Made by a program: the position numbers and the translations under genes. The notes beneath the pieces were generated by a model. That model did not search any database, had not been told where the DNA came from, and was given only the letters and a program-made list of their open reading frames with translations. From DASQFI01 sp963780895 (lineage in GTDB: Bacteria > Acidobacteriota > Vicinamibacteria > Vicinamibacterales > SCN-69-37), in NCBI GenBank assembly GCA_963780895.1, contig CAWAEG010000002.1, positions 62,001 to 126,000 on the forward strand: a DNA stretch of 64,000 nt, given 5' to 3'. Shown here in pieces: positions 43,154 through 51,008 of the stretch. How positions within the stretch are numbered: the first letter of the stretch is position 1; each line of letters begins with the position of its first letter.

Positions 43154-44976
43154 CTCGTAGATCCGCGCCTTTTCTTTTCTTGATGACCTTCATCTTCTTC
43201 ATGTCCTTCATGTCCCTCTCGTGCGGCAGGACCACGACACCCGCGCCCACGACCGACGAAGCGAAGCGTTTTCTCGACGAGGTGAACGCCACCATGCTTC
43301 GGCTCGGGATCGAGCAGGGGCAGGCGGGCTGGATCGCCGAGACCTACATCACCGTGGACAGCGAGGCCCTGAATGCGCGCGCGACGCAGGCGTATGTCGA
43401 CGCGGTCGCGCGATACGCGAAGGCCGCGACGAGGTTCGATCCGGTGTCGGTCTCTCCGGACGAGCGACGTCAGCTCATGCTGCTCAAACTTTCGCTGGTG
43501 CTGGCGACGCCGGCCGACCCCAAGGCCTCCGAGGAGCTGACCAGGCTCGCGGCCAGGTTGAGCGCGGCGTATGGGAAAGGGAAATGGTGTCCGGCCGGTG
43601 CGAAGCCCGAGAGCTGCCTGGACGTCGAACAGATCACCCAGATCATGGCCACCTCCCGCGATCCCAAGCGGCTGCTGGAGGTCTGGGACGGGTGGCACTC
43701 CATCGGACCGCCGATGAAGAACGACTACACGCGGTTCGTGGAGCTCTCGAACATCGGCGCACGGGAGCTTGGCTTCGCCGAAACGGGTGCGATGTGGCGG
43801 AGCAAATACGACATGCCGGCCGACGACTTCGCGCGCGAAGTCGATCGGCTGTGGGAGCAGGTGCGTCCCCTCTACGTCTCGCTCCATGCGTACGTGCGCA
43901 TGAAGCTGCGCGACAAATACGGCGACGCGGTCCCGGCAGCCGGCCCGCTGCCGGCGCATCTCCTCGGCAACATCTGGGCCCAGGACTGGACCAACGTGTA
44001 CGACCTCGTGGCCCCCAAGGCGGCCGACGTCGGCTACTCGCTGACCAAGATCCTGCAGGCTCGAACGTTCGATTCGGTGCAGATGGTGAGGACGGGCGAA
44101 CGCTTCTATACCTCGCTGGGATTGGCGCCGATGCCGCAGACGTTCTGGGAGCGCTCGCTCTTCTCGAAGCCGCACGACCGCGACGTGGTCTGCCACGCGA
44201 GCGCCTGGGACGTCGATCTGGCCGAGGATCTCCGTATCAAGATGTGCATCGATCCGACCGAGGAAGACTTCGCGACGATCCACCACGAACTTGGCCACAA
44301 CTACTACCAGCGCGCCTACAAGGATCTGCCGACGGTCCTTCGCGACAGCGCGAACGAGGGTTTCCATGAAGCGGTCGGCGACACGATCGGGCTCTCGGTG
44401 ACGCCCGAATACCTCGTCAAGATCGGCCTGCTCGACCAGGCTCCCGACGCGTCGCGCGACATCGGCCTGCTGCTCGCGCGCGCGCTCGAAAAAGTCGCGT
44501 TTCTGCCGTTCGGCGTCGTGATCGACCAGTGGCGCTGGAAGGTGTTTTCAGGCGAGGTCCCGCCGGCCTCGTACAACTCGGCCTGGTGGCAGCTGCGATT
44601 GAAGTACCAGGGCGTCGCGCCGGCGAGCCCGCGCGGCGAGGACACGTTCGACGCCGGTGCGAAGTATCACGTGCCGGCCAACACTCCCTACACGCGGTAC
44701 TTCCTGGCGCACATCCTCCAGTTCCAGTTTCATCGCGCGCTCGCGAAGTCCGCCGGCTGCACGACGCCGCTGCACCGCTGTTCCATCTACGGGAGCAAGG
44801 ACGCTGGCGCCCGTCTGGACGCGATGCTGAAGATGGGCCTGTCGCGGCCCTGGCCCGAGGCGCTTCAGGCGCTCACAGGCTCAACGGCCATGGACGCGAC
44901 CGCGATCATCGATTACTTTGCGCCGCTGAAGGCGTACCTGGATCAGCAGCTGGCGGGGAAACCAGTCGGGTGGTGA
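43150..44976 (+). CDS. M2-family metallopeptidase (angiotensin-converting-enzyme-like lipoprotein)
   Basis: The 608-residue product starts at the ATG overlapping the MATE stop; the open frame upstream belongs to no gene. The signal has a lipobox ('FMSFMSLSCGRT'). The M2 zinc site is complete: 'HHELGHNYYQ' (~377) with the third ligand in 'ANEGFHEAVGDTIGLS' (~403). Other family blocks are 'WHSIGPPMKNDYTRFVELSN' and 'LGNIWAQDWTNVYDLV'. It is a dipeptidyl carboxypeptidase-like zinc enzyme, probably facing the periplasm. The 3' end overlaps the convergent thioredoxin-like gene by 71 bp. Confidence 0.94.
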   Translation: MTRRSAPFLFLMTFIFFMSFMSLSCGRTTTPAPTTDEAKRFLDEVNATMLRLGIEQGQAGWIAETYITVDSEALNARATQAYVDAVARYAKAATRFDPVSVSPDERRQLMLLKLSLVLATPADPKASEELTRLAARLSAAYGKGKWCPAGAKPESCLDVEQITQIMATSRDPKRLLEVWDGWHSIGPPMKNDYTRFVELSNIGARELGFAETGAMWRSKYDMPADDFAREVDRLWEQVRPLYVSLHAYVRMKLRDKYGDAVPAAGPLPAHLLGNIWAQDWTNVYDLVAPKAADVGYSLTKILQARTFDSVQMVRTGERFYTSLGLAPMPQTFWERSLFSKPHDRDVVCHASAWDVDLAEDLRIKMCIDPTEEDFATIHHELGHNYYQRAYKDLPTVLRDSANEGFHEAVGDTIGLSVTPEYLVKIGLLDQAPDASRDIGLLLARALEKVAFLPFGVVIDQWRWKVFSGEVPPASYNSAWWQLRLKYQGVAPASPRGEDTFDAGAKYHVPANTPYTRYFLAHILQFQFHRALAKSAGCTTPLHRCSIYGSKDAGARLDAMLKMGLSRPWPEALQALTGSTAMDATAIIDYFAPLKAYLDQQLAGKPVGW

Positions 44977-45490
44977 GCGACTGCGCGATCTGCGACTGCT
45001 TCTCGGGCGGCCCGACCCCCTCCCAGGCATCGAGGATCGTGCCCTGCCGATCGACCAGCACGAGCGTGGGCGTGACGCGGACGCTGAGGCCGGGAACCGC
45101 CGTGCGGATGGCGTTCGTCTCGAGCCCGAGGCCGCGGGCGTAGTAGGCGTCCTCGTCGGCCTCGCCGGCGCTGGTGACGAGCACCACGCGGATGCCCGCG
45201 CCGATGTCGTTCACGAGGCGCTTGAAGAACGGCTGCGCTTTCTGGCACGCGCCGCAGCTCGCACGCGCGAAGACCAGCAGCGTGAACGGCGCGCCCTGAT
45301 ACCACTCCTTTGGCGTGTCGATCGCGGTCCCGGTGCGGTAGGCGGGTTCGGGCGCCGGCGGCTCGACGCCGAGCGCGCCGGTGACGCGCGGCCACGCGAG
45401 CGCCGCGAGCGTTCCCGTAAAACCGGCGAGCAGGGCGATACTCGTGCCGACCGCTATCCGGTTGATCAGGCGGTCGGTCTGGACGTTCAT
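44906..45490 (-). CDS. Membrane-anchored thioredoxin-like protein
   Basis: The 194-residue product starts at ATG 45490. A single N-terminal membrane anchor (residues ~12-34, 'IAVGTSIALLAGFTGTLAAL') precedes a thioredoxin fold with the redox pair Cys79-Gly-Ala-Cys82 ('VFARASCGACQKAQPFF') and the cis-Pro region 'VRVTPTLVLVDRQGTI'. The active site faces the periplasm. The gene starts 2 bp after the fulvocin-like precursor gene, so the two form an operon; a role in disulfide handling of that Cys-rich protein is inferred. Its last ~23 codons overlap the M2 gene. Confidence 0.87.
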   Translation of the reverse strand: MNVQTDRLINRIAVGTSIALLAGFTGTLAALAWPRVTGALGVEPPAPEPAYRTGTAIDTPKEWYQGAPFTLLVFARASCGACQKAQPFFKRLVNDIGAGIRVVLVTSAGEADEDAYYARGLGLETNAIRTAVPGLSVRVTPTLVLVDRQGTILDAWEGVGPPEKQSQIAQSLTTRLVSPPAADPGTPSAAQSNR

Positions 45491-45492
45491 CG

Positions 45493-46248
45493 TTAGAGAC
45501 CACCATCGCGTTCGCGCTCGCCGCCGCCGCCCTCGTTCGGCCACCGATCGACCTTGCACCAGCCGGTGCAGGCCCAGGCCCACAGCGGGCCGCACATCGG
45601 CCAGTCGAGATCGAAGTCGCACGAATACCGTTCCGAGCAGCTGAGCCACGGGTCCGGGCCGATGTCGCACGTGTCGATGTCCACGTTGCAGTTACAGTCG
45701 GGGATCCGCGCCGACACGACGCGCCACGACCGCACGCGATCGGCCAGCCGCTGCGTCACCGGCAGCGCGTTGTAGCGCAGGGTATCCGTCGGACCGAGCG
45801 AGACGAAGAGCTCTTGCGTCGCCTTGGGACCGAGCACCAACGCGGCGCGGGCGAACGTGCGCTGAATCTGGTCCTTCACCTCGGGGCTGATCGGCGGCAT
45901 GAACGCGTCGGATGTCGCGATCTCGAGCGCCTCTTCGATCACCGCCACCTGGGCGGGCGTGAGGTCCGGGTGCGAGGATCGGTACTTCAGGAAGTGCACG
46001 CGCCAGACCGCCGATCGATCCTCCGGCCCGAGCGACCCGAGAATCGCCCGGCGATACACCGCCGGATACGCGTCGATCTGAAAGCTGGCCTGCTGCAACT
46101 CGTTGGCCGACAGCCCGTCGGTCCAGGCCATCGCGGCCTGCAGCGGATCTGGCGTGTGGGCCACCGGCAACAGCACGATCTCGGCCGGCAAAATCAACAG
46201 ACTGAGGACAGCGCAGATCGTCAGGCGTCGGCGCGTTCGGGGAGTCAT
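45493..46248 (-). CDS. Fulvocin-C-like Cys-rich precursor protein
   Basis: The 251-residue product starts at ATG 46248 with a signal/anchor ('ICAVLSLLILPAEIVLLPVA'). A helical middle part (~45-175) is followed by a compact C-terminal domain with eight Cys (185, 187, 194, 204, 210, 219, 227, 231), starting Cys-x-Cys-x6-Cys and ending Cys-Gly..Trp..Cys..Cys. Number and order of Cys recall the bacteriocin fulvocin C of Myxococcus fulvus and the 'fulvocin C-related' family. Whether the domain is released as a toxin is unknown. The downstream thioredoxin-like gene supports disulfide maturation. No immunity or exporter gene is recognised, though a MATE gene is 2 kb away. Confidence 0.72.
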   Translation of the reverse strand: MTPRTRRRLTICAVLSLLILPAEIVLLPVAHTPDPLQAAMAWTDGLSANELQQASFQIDAYPAVYRRAILGSLGPEDRSAVWRVHFLKYRSSHPDLTPAQVAVIEEALEIATSDAFMPPISPEVKDQIQRTFARAALVLGPKATQELFVSLGPTDTLRYNALPVTQRLADRVRSWRVVSARIPDCNCNVDIDTCDIGPDPWLSCSERYSCDFDLDWPMCGPLWAWACTGWCKVDRWPNEGGGGERERDGGL

Positions 46249-46422
46249 GGCGTCTCCTAGGACCTCCGCGGATGAGTGGAACGGCGGAGGCGAGCCCGCA
46301 ATTGCAAGAGGTACGCCTTCGACAGGGCGCAATCAGCTTTGTCGGCCGCGACGCGATCTCAAAAATGTGGCGGGGATCAGCGACAAAACCGTTTGACCGA
46401 CAACGAGGCTGTCAGGGAACGG

Positions 46423-46509
46423 GAAGTACGGGGAACAAGAGCACGGGGAGTACGGAGGAGAAGACAGCTGAAGTGCCGGGGGAAAGAACCGTGAAGTACG
46501 GCGTGAAAA
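46423..46509. repeat. GAAGTACGG array, forward orientation
   Basis: Copies start at 46423, 46447, 46470 and 46493 (spacings 24, 23, 23), each a GAAGTACGG-like word followed by a G/A-rich spacer ending in GCG or GCT. It lies in the 457-bp gap between the fulvocin-like and S9 peptidase genes. The rest of 46249-46422 shows nothing recognisable. Confidence 0.7.
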
Positions 46510-46590
46510 GCGCTCCTCGTAGCCCGCAAGAACTGCGAAGCGCTTCCCACCAGGGCTTCGCAGACCGCTCCTGACGAGGCCTGACTCGTG

Positions 46591-46699
46591 GACGTAATGC
46601 TCTGAGAACCAGTACTCGATCGCCAGTGGCCGTACTGGAAGCGTCAGCGCCGTGCTTGAGCGATAACACCGTACTTCAGCGACAGTACCGTATTTGTGG
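46591..46699. repeat. GTAC-word array, inverted orientation, about 20 bp period
   Basis: GTAC-cored words in the reverse orientation (ccaGTACTC, ccGTACTGG, ccGTGCTTG, ccGTACTTC, ccGTATTTG) have cores at 46612, 46632, 46652, 46671 and 46690, with a possible sixth at 46593. It faces the forward array at 46423-46509 and ends 7 bp before the stop of the S9 peptidase gene. Confidence 0.62.
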
Positions 46700-46705
46700 C
46701 GGCGC

Positions 46706-49621
46706 CTATTTTTTCTCGAGGTGCGTCTGTCCGGTCGTGATCCACGCGGGAGCTGGATCTCCTTTAAGGTAGTAGCCAAACCACTCGAGTATGCGGCGCT
46801 GATAGTCGGTCTGATTCTTCTTCTGGCGCAGGCCGTGATCTTCGCCGTTGTAGACGAGCATGACGACATTTTTCCTCGCACGGCGGGCGATGTTGTAGAG
46901 CTCGACCGCCTGGTGCCAGAAGACGGTGCCATCGTTGTCGCCGGTCATCAGCATCAGCGGCGTGGTCATGTTCTGCACGTTGAACACGGCTGAGTTGCGC
47001 ACGTACGCCTGGAAGTCCTCCCAGAGCGGCACCTCCATGCGCTGCTGGCCCGTCTCGATGTGATCGGTCTCGGCGATGCCCGAGCTCCAGTGATGGTTGC
47101 CGTAGTTGCTGACCAGGTTCGTGATGGCCGCGCCGGCGACCGCGGCGCTGAAGACGTCCGTGTGCGTCGCCAGAAATGCCGTGTCGAACCCGCCCCACGA
47201 GTGCCCGACGACGCCGACGCGCTTCGCATCGACGACGCCCATCTGCACGACCCTTTTCACGCCAGGCGTGACGCATTCGACCACCGACAGGCCCGGTTCC
47301 CGCGGACGGAACACGATGTCGGGCTGGAAGACGAAGTAGCCCTGCGTCGTGAACACGGAGGTGTTGTAGTACTCGCGATCGGACGGCGGCACGTAGCGAT
47401 GCACGCTATCCGACAGCCGTTCGTAGAGGTACACGATCATCGGGTAGGGTTTACCCGCCTCGTAGCCGGCGGGGTAGTAAAGCGCCCCCTGCAACCGTCG
47501 TCCCTTGTCCGTCTTGTATTCGATGACCTCGCTTCGCCCCCACGCGTATTTGCTCTGAAACGCGTTCGTCGTGGTCACCTGTTTCCCGTTCTTGAGTTCG
47601 GGTCCGGCGACGAAGATGTCGGGCGAGTCGTCATAGGCCTGCGCGATGTACGTGAAGACCGGAGCGTCCTTCGCGCGTCCGAGTCCCGTGACGCTCTTGT
47701 CCAGGAACACCAGCCGTTCGACGCCGTTGTCCGGCATCAGCCGTCCGTAGCCGGACTTCTTGGACCAGACGCCGAACAGGCTGACGTAGATGGGCGAGTC
47801 GAGGTCGATCCACTTTTCGTCGGGATTGACCCGGACGTACCGATGCCGCACCTGCTCGCCCGCGCCGTCGGTCAGTCGCGTCGCGCGCGATCCGTCCGTC
47901 GCCACCTGCCAGAGGTCGAACTTGTCATACAGCACCACGGCCGCATCGTCTTTCGTCCAGCCGGCGAGGCCGAATGCCGGCTTCTGTTTGATCGTGGCGT
48001 CCGACTCGCGATCGATGAACGCCGTCGCCACGGACTTCGTGAGGTTGCGGACGGTGCGGGAGGACAGATCGATGGTCCAGTAGTGGTCGTCTTCGAGAAA
48101 CAGGACGTACCGGCCCGTTGGACTGACCTGCGCGTACCGATCGTCGACGCGATCCTTGATCTTCGTCCGCGCGCCAGTCGTCAGATCGACGACGAAGAGG
48201 TCGGCAGCCGGGCGGCCAATCGATCGATCCATCGCATAGGTGGCCCACTCCTCGACAAACGCGACGTTCGGCCGCGTCGTCGGGGCCACCTGCTCGGCAA
48301 AGCTCTTGCCGAGCTGCACGAACCGGTTCGTATCCAGGTGCCACGCGGTGAGGTAATTCCGCCGGCGATCGGCGATTGCCGTGAGCTTCTGCTTCGCCAT
48401 CACGTCCACGTCGTTCCAGTGCCAGATGTCCACGGCCGCAGCCTCGTCGGCTTCGGCTGCCGCGCCCGAGCCGCCAGCGGGCCGTTGCGGCGTCGTGGAT
48501 CCTTCGGCGCCGCCGGCCGGCGGCGTTGCGCCCTCCGACGTCGTGTTGGCCTGTGAAGAACCGGCGCCGCGACCGCGGGACGGCGTCGGCGGCTTGTCCT
48601 CCCATTTCGCGAGGCCGACGAAGATCACCTTGCCGTCTTCCGACCACGACGGCCGGCGGAAGGAGACCGTGCGCATCCCGGCAGGCACGCCAGCCGCGGC
48701 CGTCGGATCGAGCTCGACGCGCTTCTCGGCGGAGCCGCCAAGCTGGCGCCAGGCCAGCGCGACGTGGGTCGATCCGGCTTTCTTGTCGTCGGGTTTCGCT
48801 CGAAGCACGGCCAGGTCGGCGCTCTTCTCGCGCCAGCTGAGTCCGACGTAATTCGCGGCGCTCGAATCGAGCACGCGGAAGATTGTCGTCTTCGGATCGA
48901 ACAGGTGGACGCCGTTGCCGGTCTTCCCTTCGGCGCTGATCGTGAGCGCGAGGAGATGTGCGCGCTCGTCGTTCTGCCAGGCGTATTCTCCGATGTTGCC
49001 GAAGCTGGTGTCCTTGCCCGTCGTCAGGTCCCGGACGATCACCGTCGCGCCCGTCGGTTCGTCGTCGGCCGCCGCCGCGCCGGCGCCGCCAGAACCCGTC
49101 GTCCCTGGTGGAGTCGCGGGGGCGGCCGCGCCCCCGGCTCTGCCTTCGCCGGCCGGCGTCGGGGGATAGCGGCGCATCGCCAGAAACGCGCCGTCGCCGC
49201 TGAAGCTGAACGACTGCACGCCGTCGATCGTCGACGTCTCGCCGCTCGAAAGATTCAGCAGGCCCAGCTTGTTCTGGATGGGCCGCCGCTCCGTTCGCAT
49301 CCGCTCCTGTTCGGCCTCGGAGTAGCCCATGGCATAGGCCGCCCACTTCGAGTCGGCGGAAAACGCCGGCTGGGTGCCGAATGCGGCGTCCTTCGTCGTG
49401 CCGTCGGCGATTTTCAGGAACCGGAGCTCGTTGTTCCGGTTACTCCGGTTGAGTGCATAGGCGAGCCACTGGCCATCGGGCGAAAACCCGCCGCGCGGCC
49501 CGGCCGCACCGATCGACTCCCACTGCCCATAATCGGCACGCGTCACCGGCGCTTTCGTTTGCGCGCCCGTGGCGATGACCGAGAGGCCCGAGACGAGGAC
49601 GACGGCAAGCATCCGGTGCAT
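46706..49621 (-). CDS. Secreted S9-family (prolyl oligopeptidase-type) peptidase
   Basis: The 971-residue product begins with a signal peptide ('MLAVVLVSGLSVIATGAQTK'). A beta-propeller-like N-terminal region with WD-type blades spans residues ~30-680 and includes Gly/Ala/Pro-rich insertions near 135-160 and 345-385. The alpha/beta-hydrolase domain shows the nucleophile 'VGHSWGGFDTAFLATH' (Ser ~807), the Asp in 'LMLTGDNDGTVFWHQAVEL' and the His in 'NGEDHGLRQKKN'. It cleaves peptides in the periplasm or outside the cell. The low-complexity inserts are not typical of the family and are probably surface loops. Confidence 0.94.
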   Translation of the reverse strand: MHRMLAVVLVSGLSVIATGAQTKAPVTRADYGQWESIGAAGPRGGFSPDGQWLAYALNRSNRNNELRFLKIADGTTKDAAFGTQPAFSADSKWAAYAMGYSEAEQERMRTERRPIQNKLGLLNLSSGETSTIDGVQSFSFSGDGAFLAMRRYPPTPAGEGRAGGAAAPATPPGTTGSGGAGAAAADDEPTGATVIVRDLTTGKDTSFGNIGEYAWQNDERAHLLALTISAEGKTGNGVHLFDPKTTIFRVLDSSAANYVGLSWREKSADLAVLRAKPDDKKAGSTHVALAWRQLGGSAEKRVELDPTAAAGVPAGMRTVSFRRPSWSEDGKVIFVGLAKWEDKPPTPSRGRGAGSSQANTTSEGATPPAGGAEGSTTPQRPAGGSGAAAEADEAAAVDIWHWNDVDVMAKQKLTAIADRRRNYLTAWHLDTNRFVQLGKSFAEQVAPTTRPNVAFVEEWATYAMDRSIGRPAADLFVVDLTTGARTKIKDRVDDRYAQVSPTGRYVLFLEDDHYWTIDLSSRTVRNLTKSVATAFIDRESDATIKQKPAFGLAGWTKDDAAVVLYDKFDLWQVATDGSRATRLTDGAGEQVRHRYVRVNPDEKWIDLDSPIYVSLFGVWSKKSGYGRLMPDNGVERLVFLDKSVTGLGRAKDAPVFTYIAQAYDDSPDIFVAGPELKNGKQVTTTNAFQSKYAWGRSEVIEYKTDKGRRLQGALYYPAGYEAGKPYPMIVYLYERLSDSVHRYVPPSDREYYNTSVFTTQGYFVFQPDIVFRPREPGLSVVECVTPGVKRVVQMGVVDAKRVGVVGHSWGGFDTAFLATHTDVFSAAVAGAAITNLVSNYGNHHWSSGIAETDHIETGQQRMEVPLWEDFQAYVRNSAVFNVQNMTTPLMLMTGDNDGTVFWHQAVELYNIARRARKNVVMLVYNGEDHGLRQKKNQTDYQRRILEWFGYYLKGDPAPAWITTGQTHLEKK

Positions 49622-49645
49622 GGATCACCTCGCGTAGAAGAATAA

Positions 49646-49693
49646 GACCTCCGAGATCGTTTTTACGATGCTTGTAAAACGACCTCGGAGGTC
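49646..49693. repeat. Type B palindrome 4 between two genes on the minus strand
   Basis: Arms 49646-49663 (GACCTCCGAGATCGTTTT) and 49676-49693 pair with one mismatch around a 12-nt loop. It shares GACCTCCGAG with the copy at 18023. It ends 3 bp from the stop codon of the outer-membrane protein gene (49697-49699) and starts 25 bp upstream of the peptidase ATG. Confidence 0.82.
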
Positions 49694-49696
49694 ATT

Positions 49697-50962
49697 TCAG
49701 CGCCCGAACCTCGGATTCACGATGTTGTTGAAAATCGAGCCGAACCGGTAGCTCAGGCCGATGTCGAAGCTGACTTCGTAGCCGCTCTGGAGCTCGCGCA
49801 GACGCAATAAGACTTCCTCCGGTGTGGCGTCTCGCAAAGGCAGTGACAGCTGGTCCCGCACGCGCGAGGCGGACCCGTCCATGTTGAGCGACAACCCGCG
49901 CGCAAGCCTCAACGACACCTCGCCCCCGACCTGCAGCCTGTACTTGCTTAAATCGTGCAGGTACTGCGACCACTCCCCCCTGGCCTCGAGGGTACCCCAC
50001 GGCTGCCGCTGTTCCAGCGTCACCGATAGCTCGTGTTGCGGATGTGTCTCTTGGGTCTGGCCGAAGATCGTGACCTCGTTGTACTTGCTGTGTGCCATGC
50101 CGAGCGAGTACTGCACCCGAAGCTGCCGGCTGGCGTACTGAGAATACGGGAAGACATTGAACTCCACGGTGGGCGCTGCCCGTGCGGAGTGCTGCAGGTT
50201 GCCGAAGGTCGATGCCCCAAAGCTGCCATCGAAGCCGCCTGACCAATGCTCGCCAAGGCTCTTGGCAATGAACCACTCGAACCGTCGTTCGCGACGCGTG
50301 ACCTCGAGCGGCGCCTCATCCTCCTCATCGAGGTTGAAGCGCTCCGTTTCGTGGTCGAGGCTCGCGCCGAAGCTCATCTTCCACTGCTCCGTGACGCGAT
50401 CCGCGCTGGTGCCGAAGTCCCAGCTCCATTGGCGCTGACTCTCCTCGGCGTTGATGTCGCCGCTGCCGTTCAGGCCGAACACCCAGAAATCCCACGAATC
50501 GCGCGATCCAGCGCGGGGCACGTCGGACTTCGCCGGTTCGACCGAGACGCGGACATCGGAAGGCAGGCCTTCGCGCGCGAGATACCCCAGCAGTCCGATG
50601 CTGACGGTCCGCAGTACGCCCCGCCGCCGCGTGTCCTCGGTGTCTGCCGTCAACGAGATCGAGCGCAGTTCGTGGTCAATCCCTTGAAACCGTCCCGCAC
50701 CGACGAATCGAAGCACGACCTGGCGCCCGCCACCACCCGTCTCCTGGCTACTCGAGAGGAGGTGGACATCCGCATCCTCGCGCTGCCGGACGAAATCGAC
50801 CCACTTGATTTCCTCGCGCAGGTACTCGGGGAAGCAGTCCTGACAGTCGAGGTACACGCGCAACGGTTTTCCCTGCGCGGCGGGGGCCGTTTGGGCCTGG
50901 GCGACGATGGGGATGAGAAGCGCAAGGAAGGCGGGGATGAGCGGCCGCGACATTCGATTCAT
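49697..50962 (-). CDS. Predicted outer-membrane beta-barrel protein
   Basis: The 421-residue product has a signal peptide ('AFLALLIPIVAQAQTAPA'). The N-terminal part ('RVYLDCQDCFPEYLREEIKW', residues ~35-130) is a small mixed domain with a CxxC pair. From about residue 150 alternating strands rich in Trp/Tyr/Gly dominate ('GHWSGGFDG'-type), ending in 'SYRFGSIFNNIVNPRFGR', as in porin-like barrels. No substrate or partner is recognised. It lies upstream of the S9 peptidase on the same strand, separated by the palindrome at 49646. Confidence 0.72.
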   Translation of the reverse strand: MNRMSRPLIPAFLALLIPIVAQAQTAPAAQGKPLRVYLDCQDCFPEYLREEIKWVDFVRQREDADVHLLSSSQETGGGGRQVVLRFVGAGRFQGIDHELRSISLTADTEDTRRRGVLRTVSIGLLGYLAREGLPSDVRVSVEPAKSDVPRAGSRDSWDFWVFGLNGSGDINAEESQRQWSWDFGTSADRVTEQWKMSFGASLDHETERFNLDEEDEAPLEVTRRERRFEWFIAKSLGEHWSGGFDGSFGASTFGNLQHSARAAPTVEFNVFPYSQYASRQLRVQYSLGMAHSKYNEVTIFGQTQETHPQHELSVTLEQRQPWGTLEARGEWSQYLHDLSKYRLQVGGEVSLRLARGLSLNMDGSASRVRDQLSLPLRDATPEEVLLRLRELQSGYEVSFDIGLSYRFGSIFNNIVNPRFGR

Positions 50963-51008
50963 TTTGTATCGGAATGCGGATGAAGCGCCGATGAAGACCG
51001 GGCGGCAA

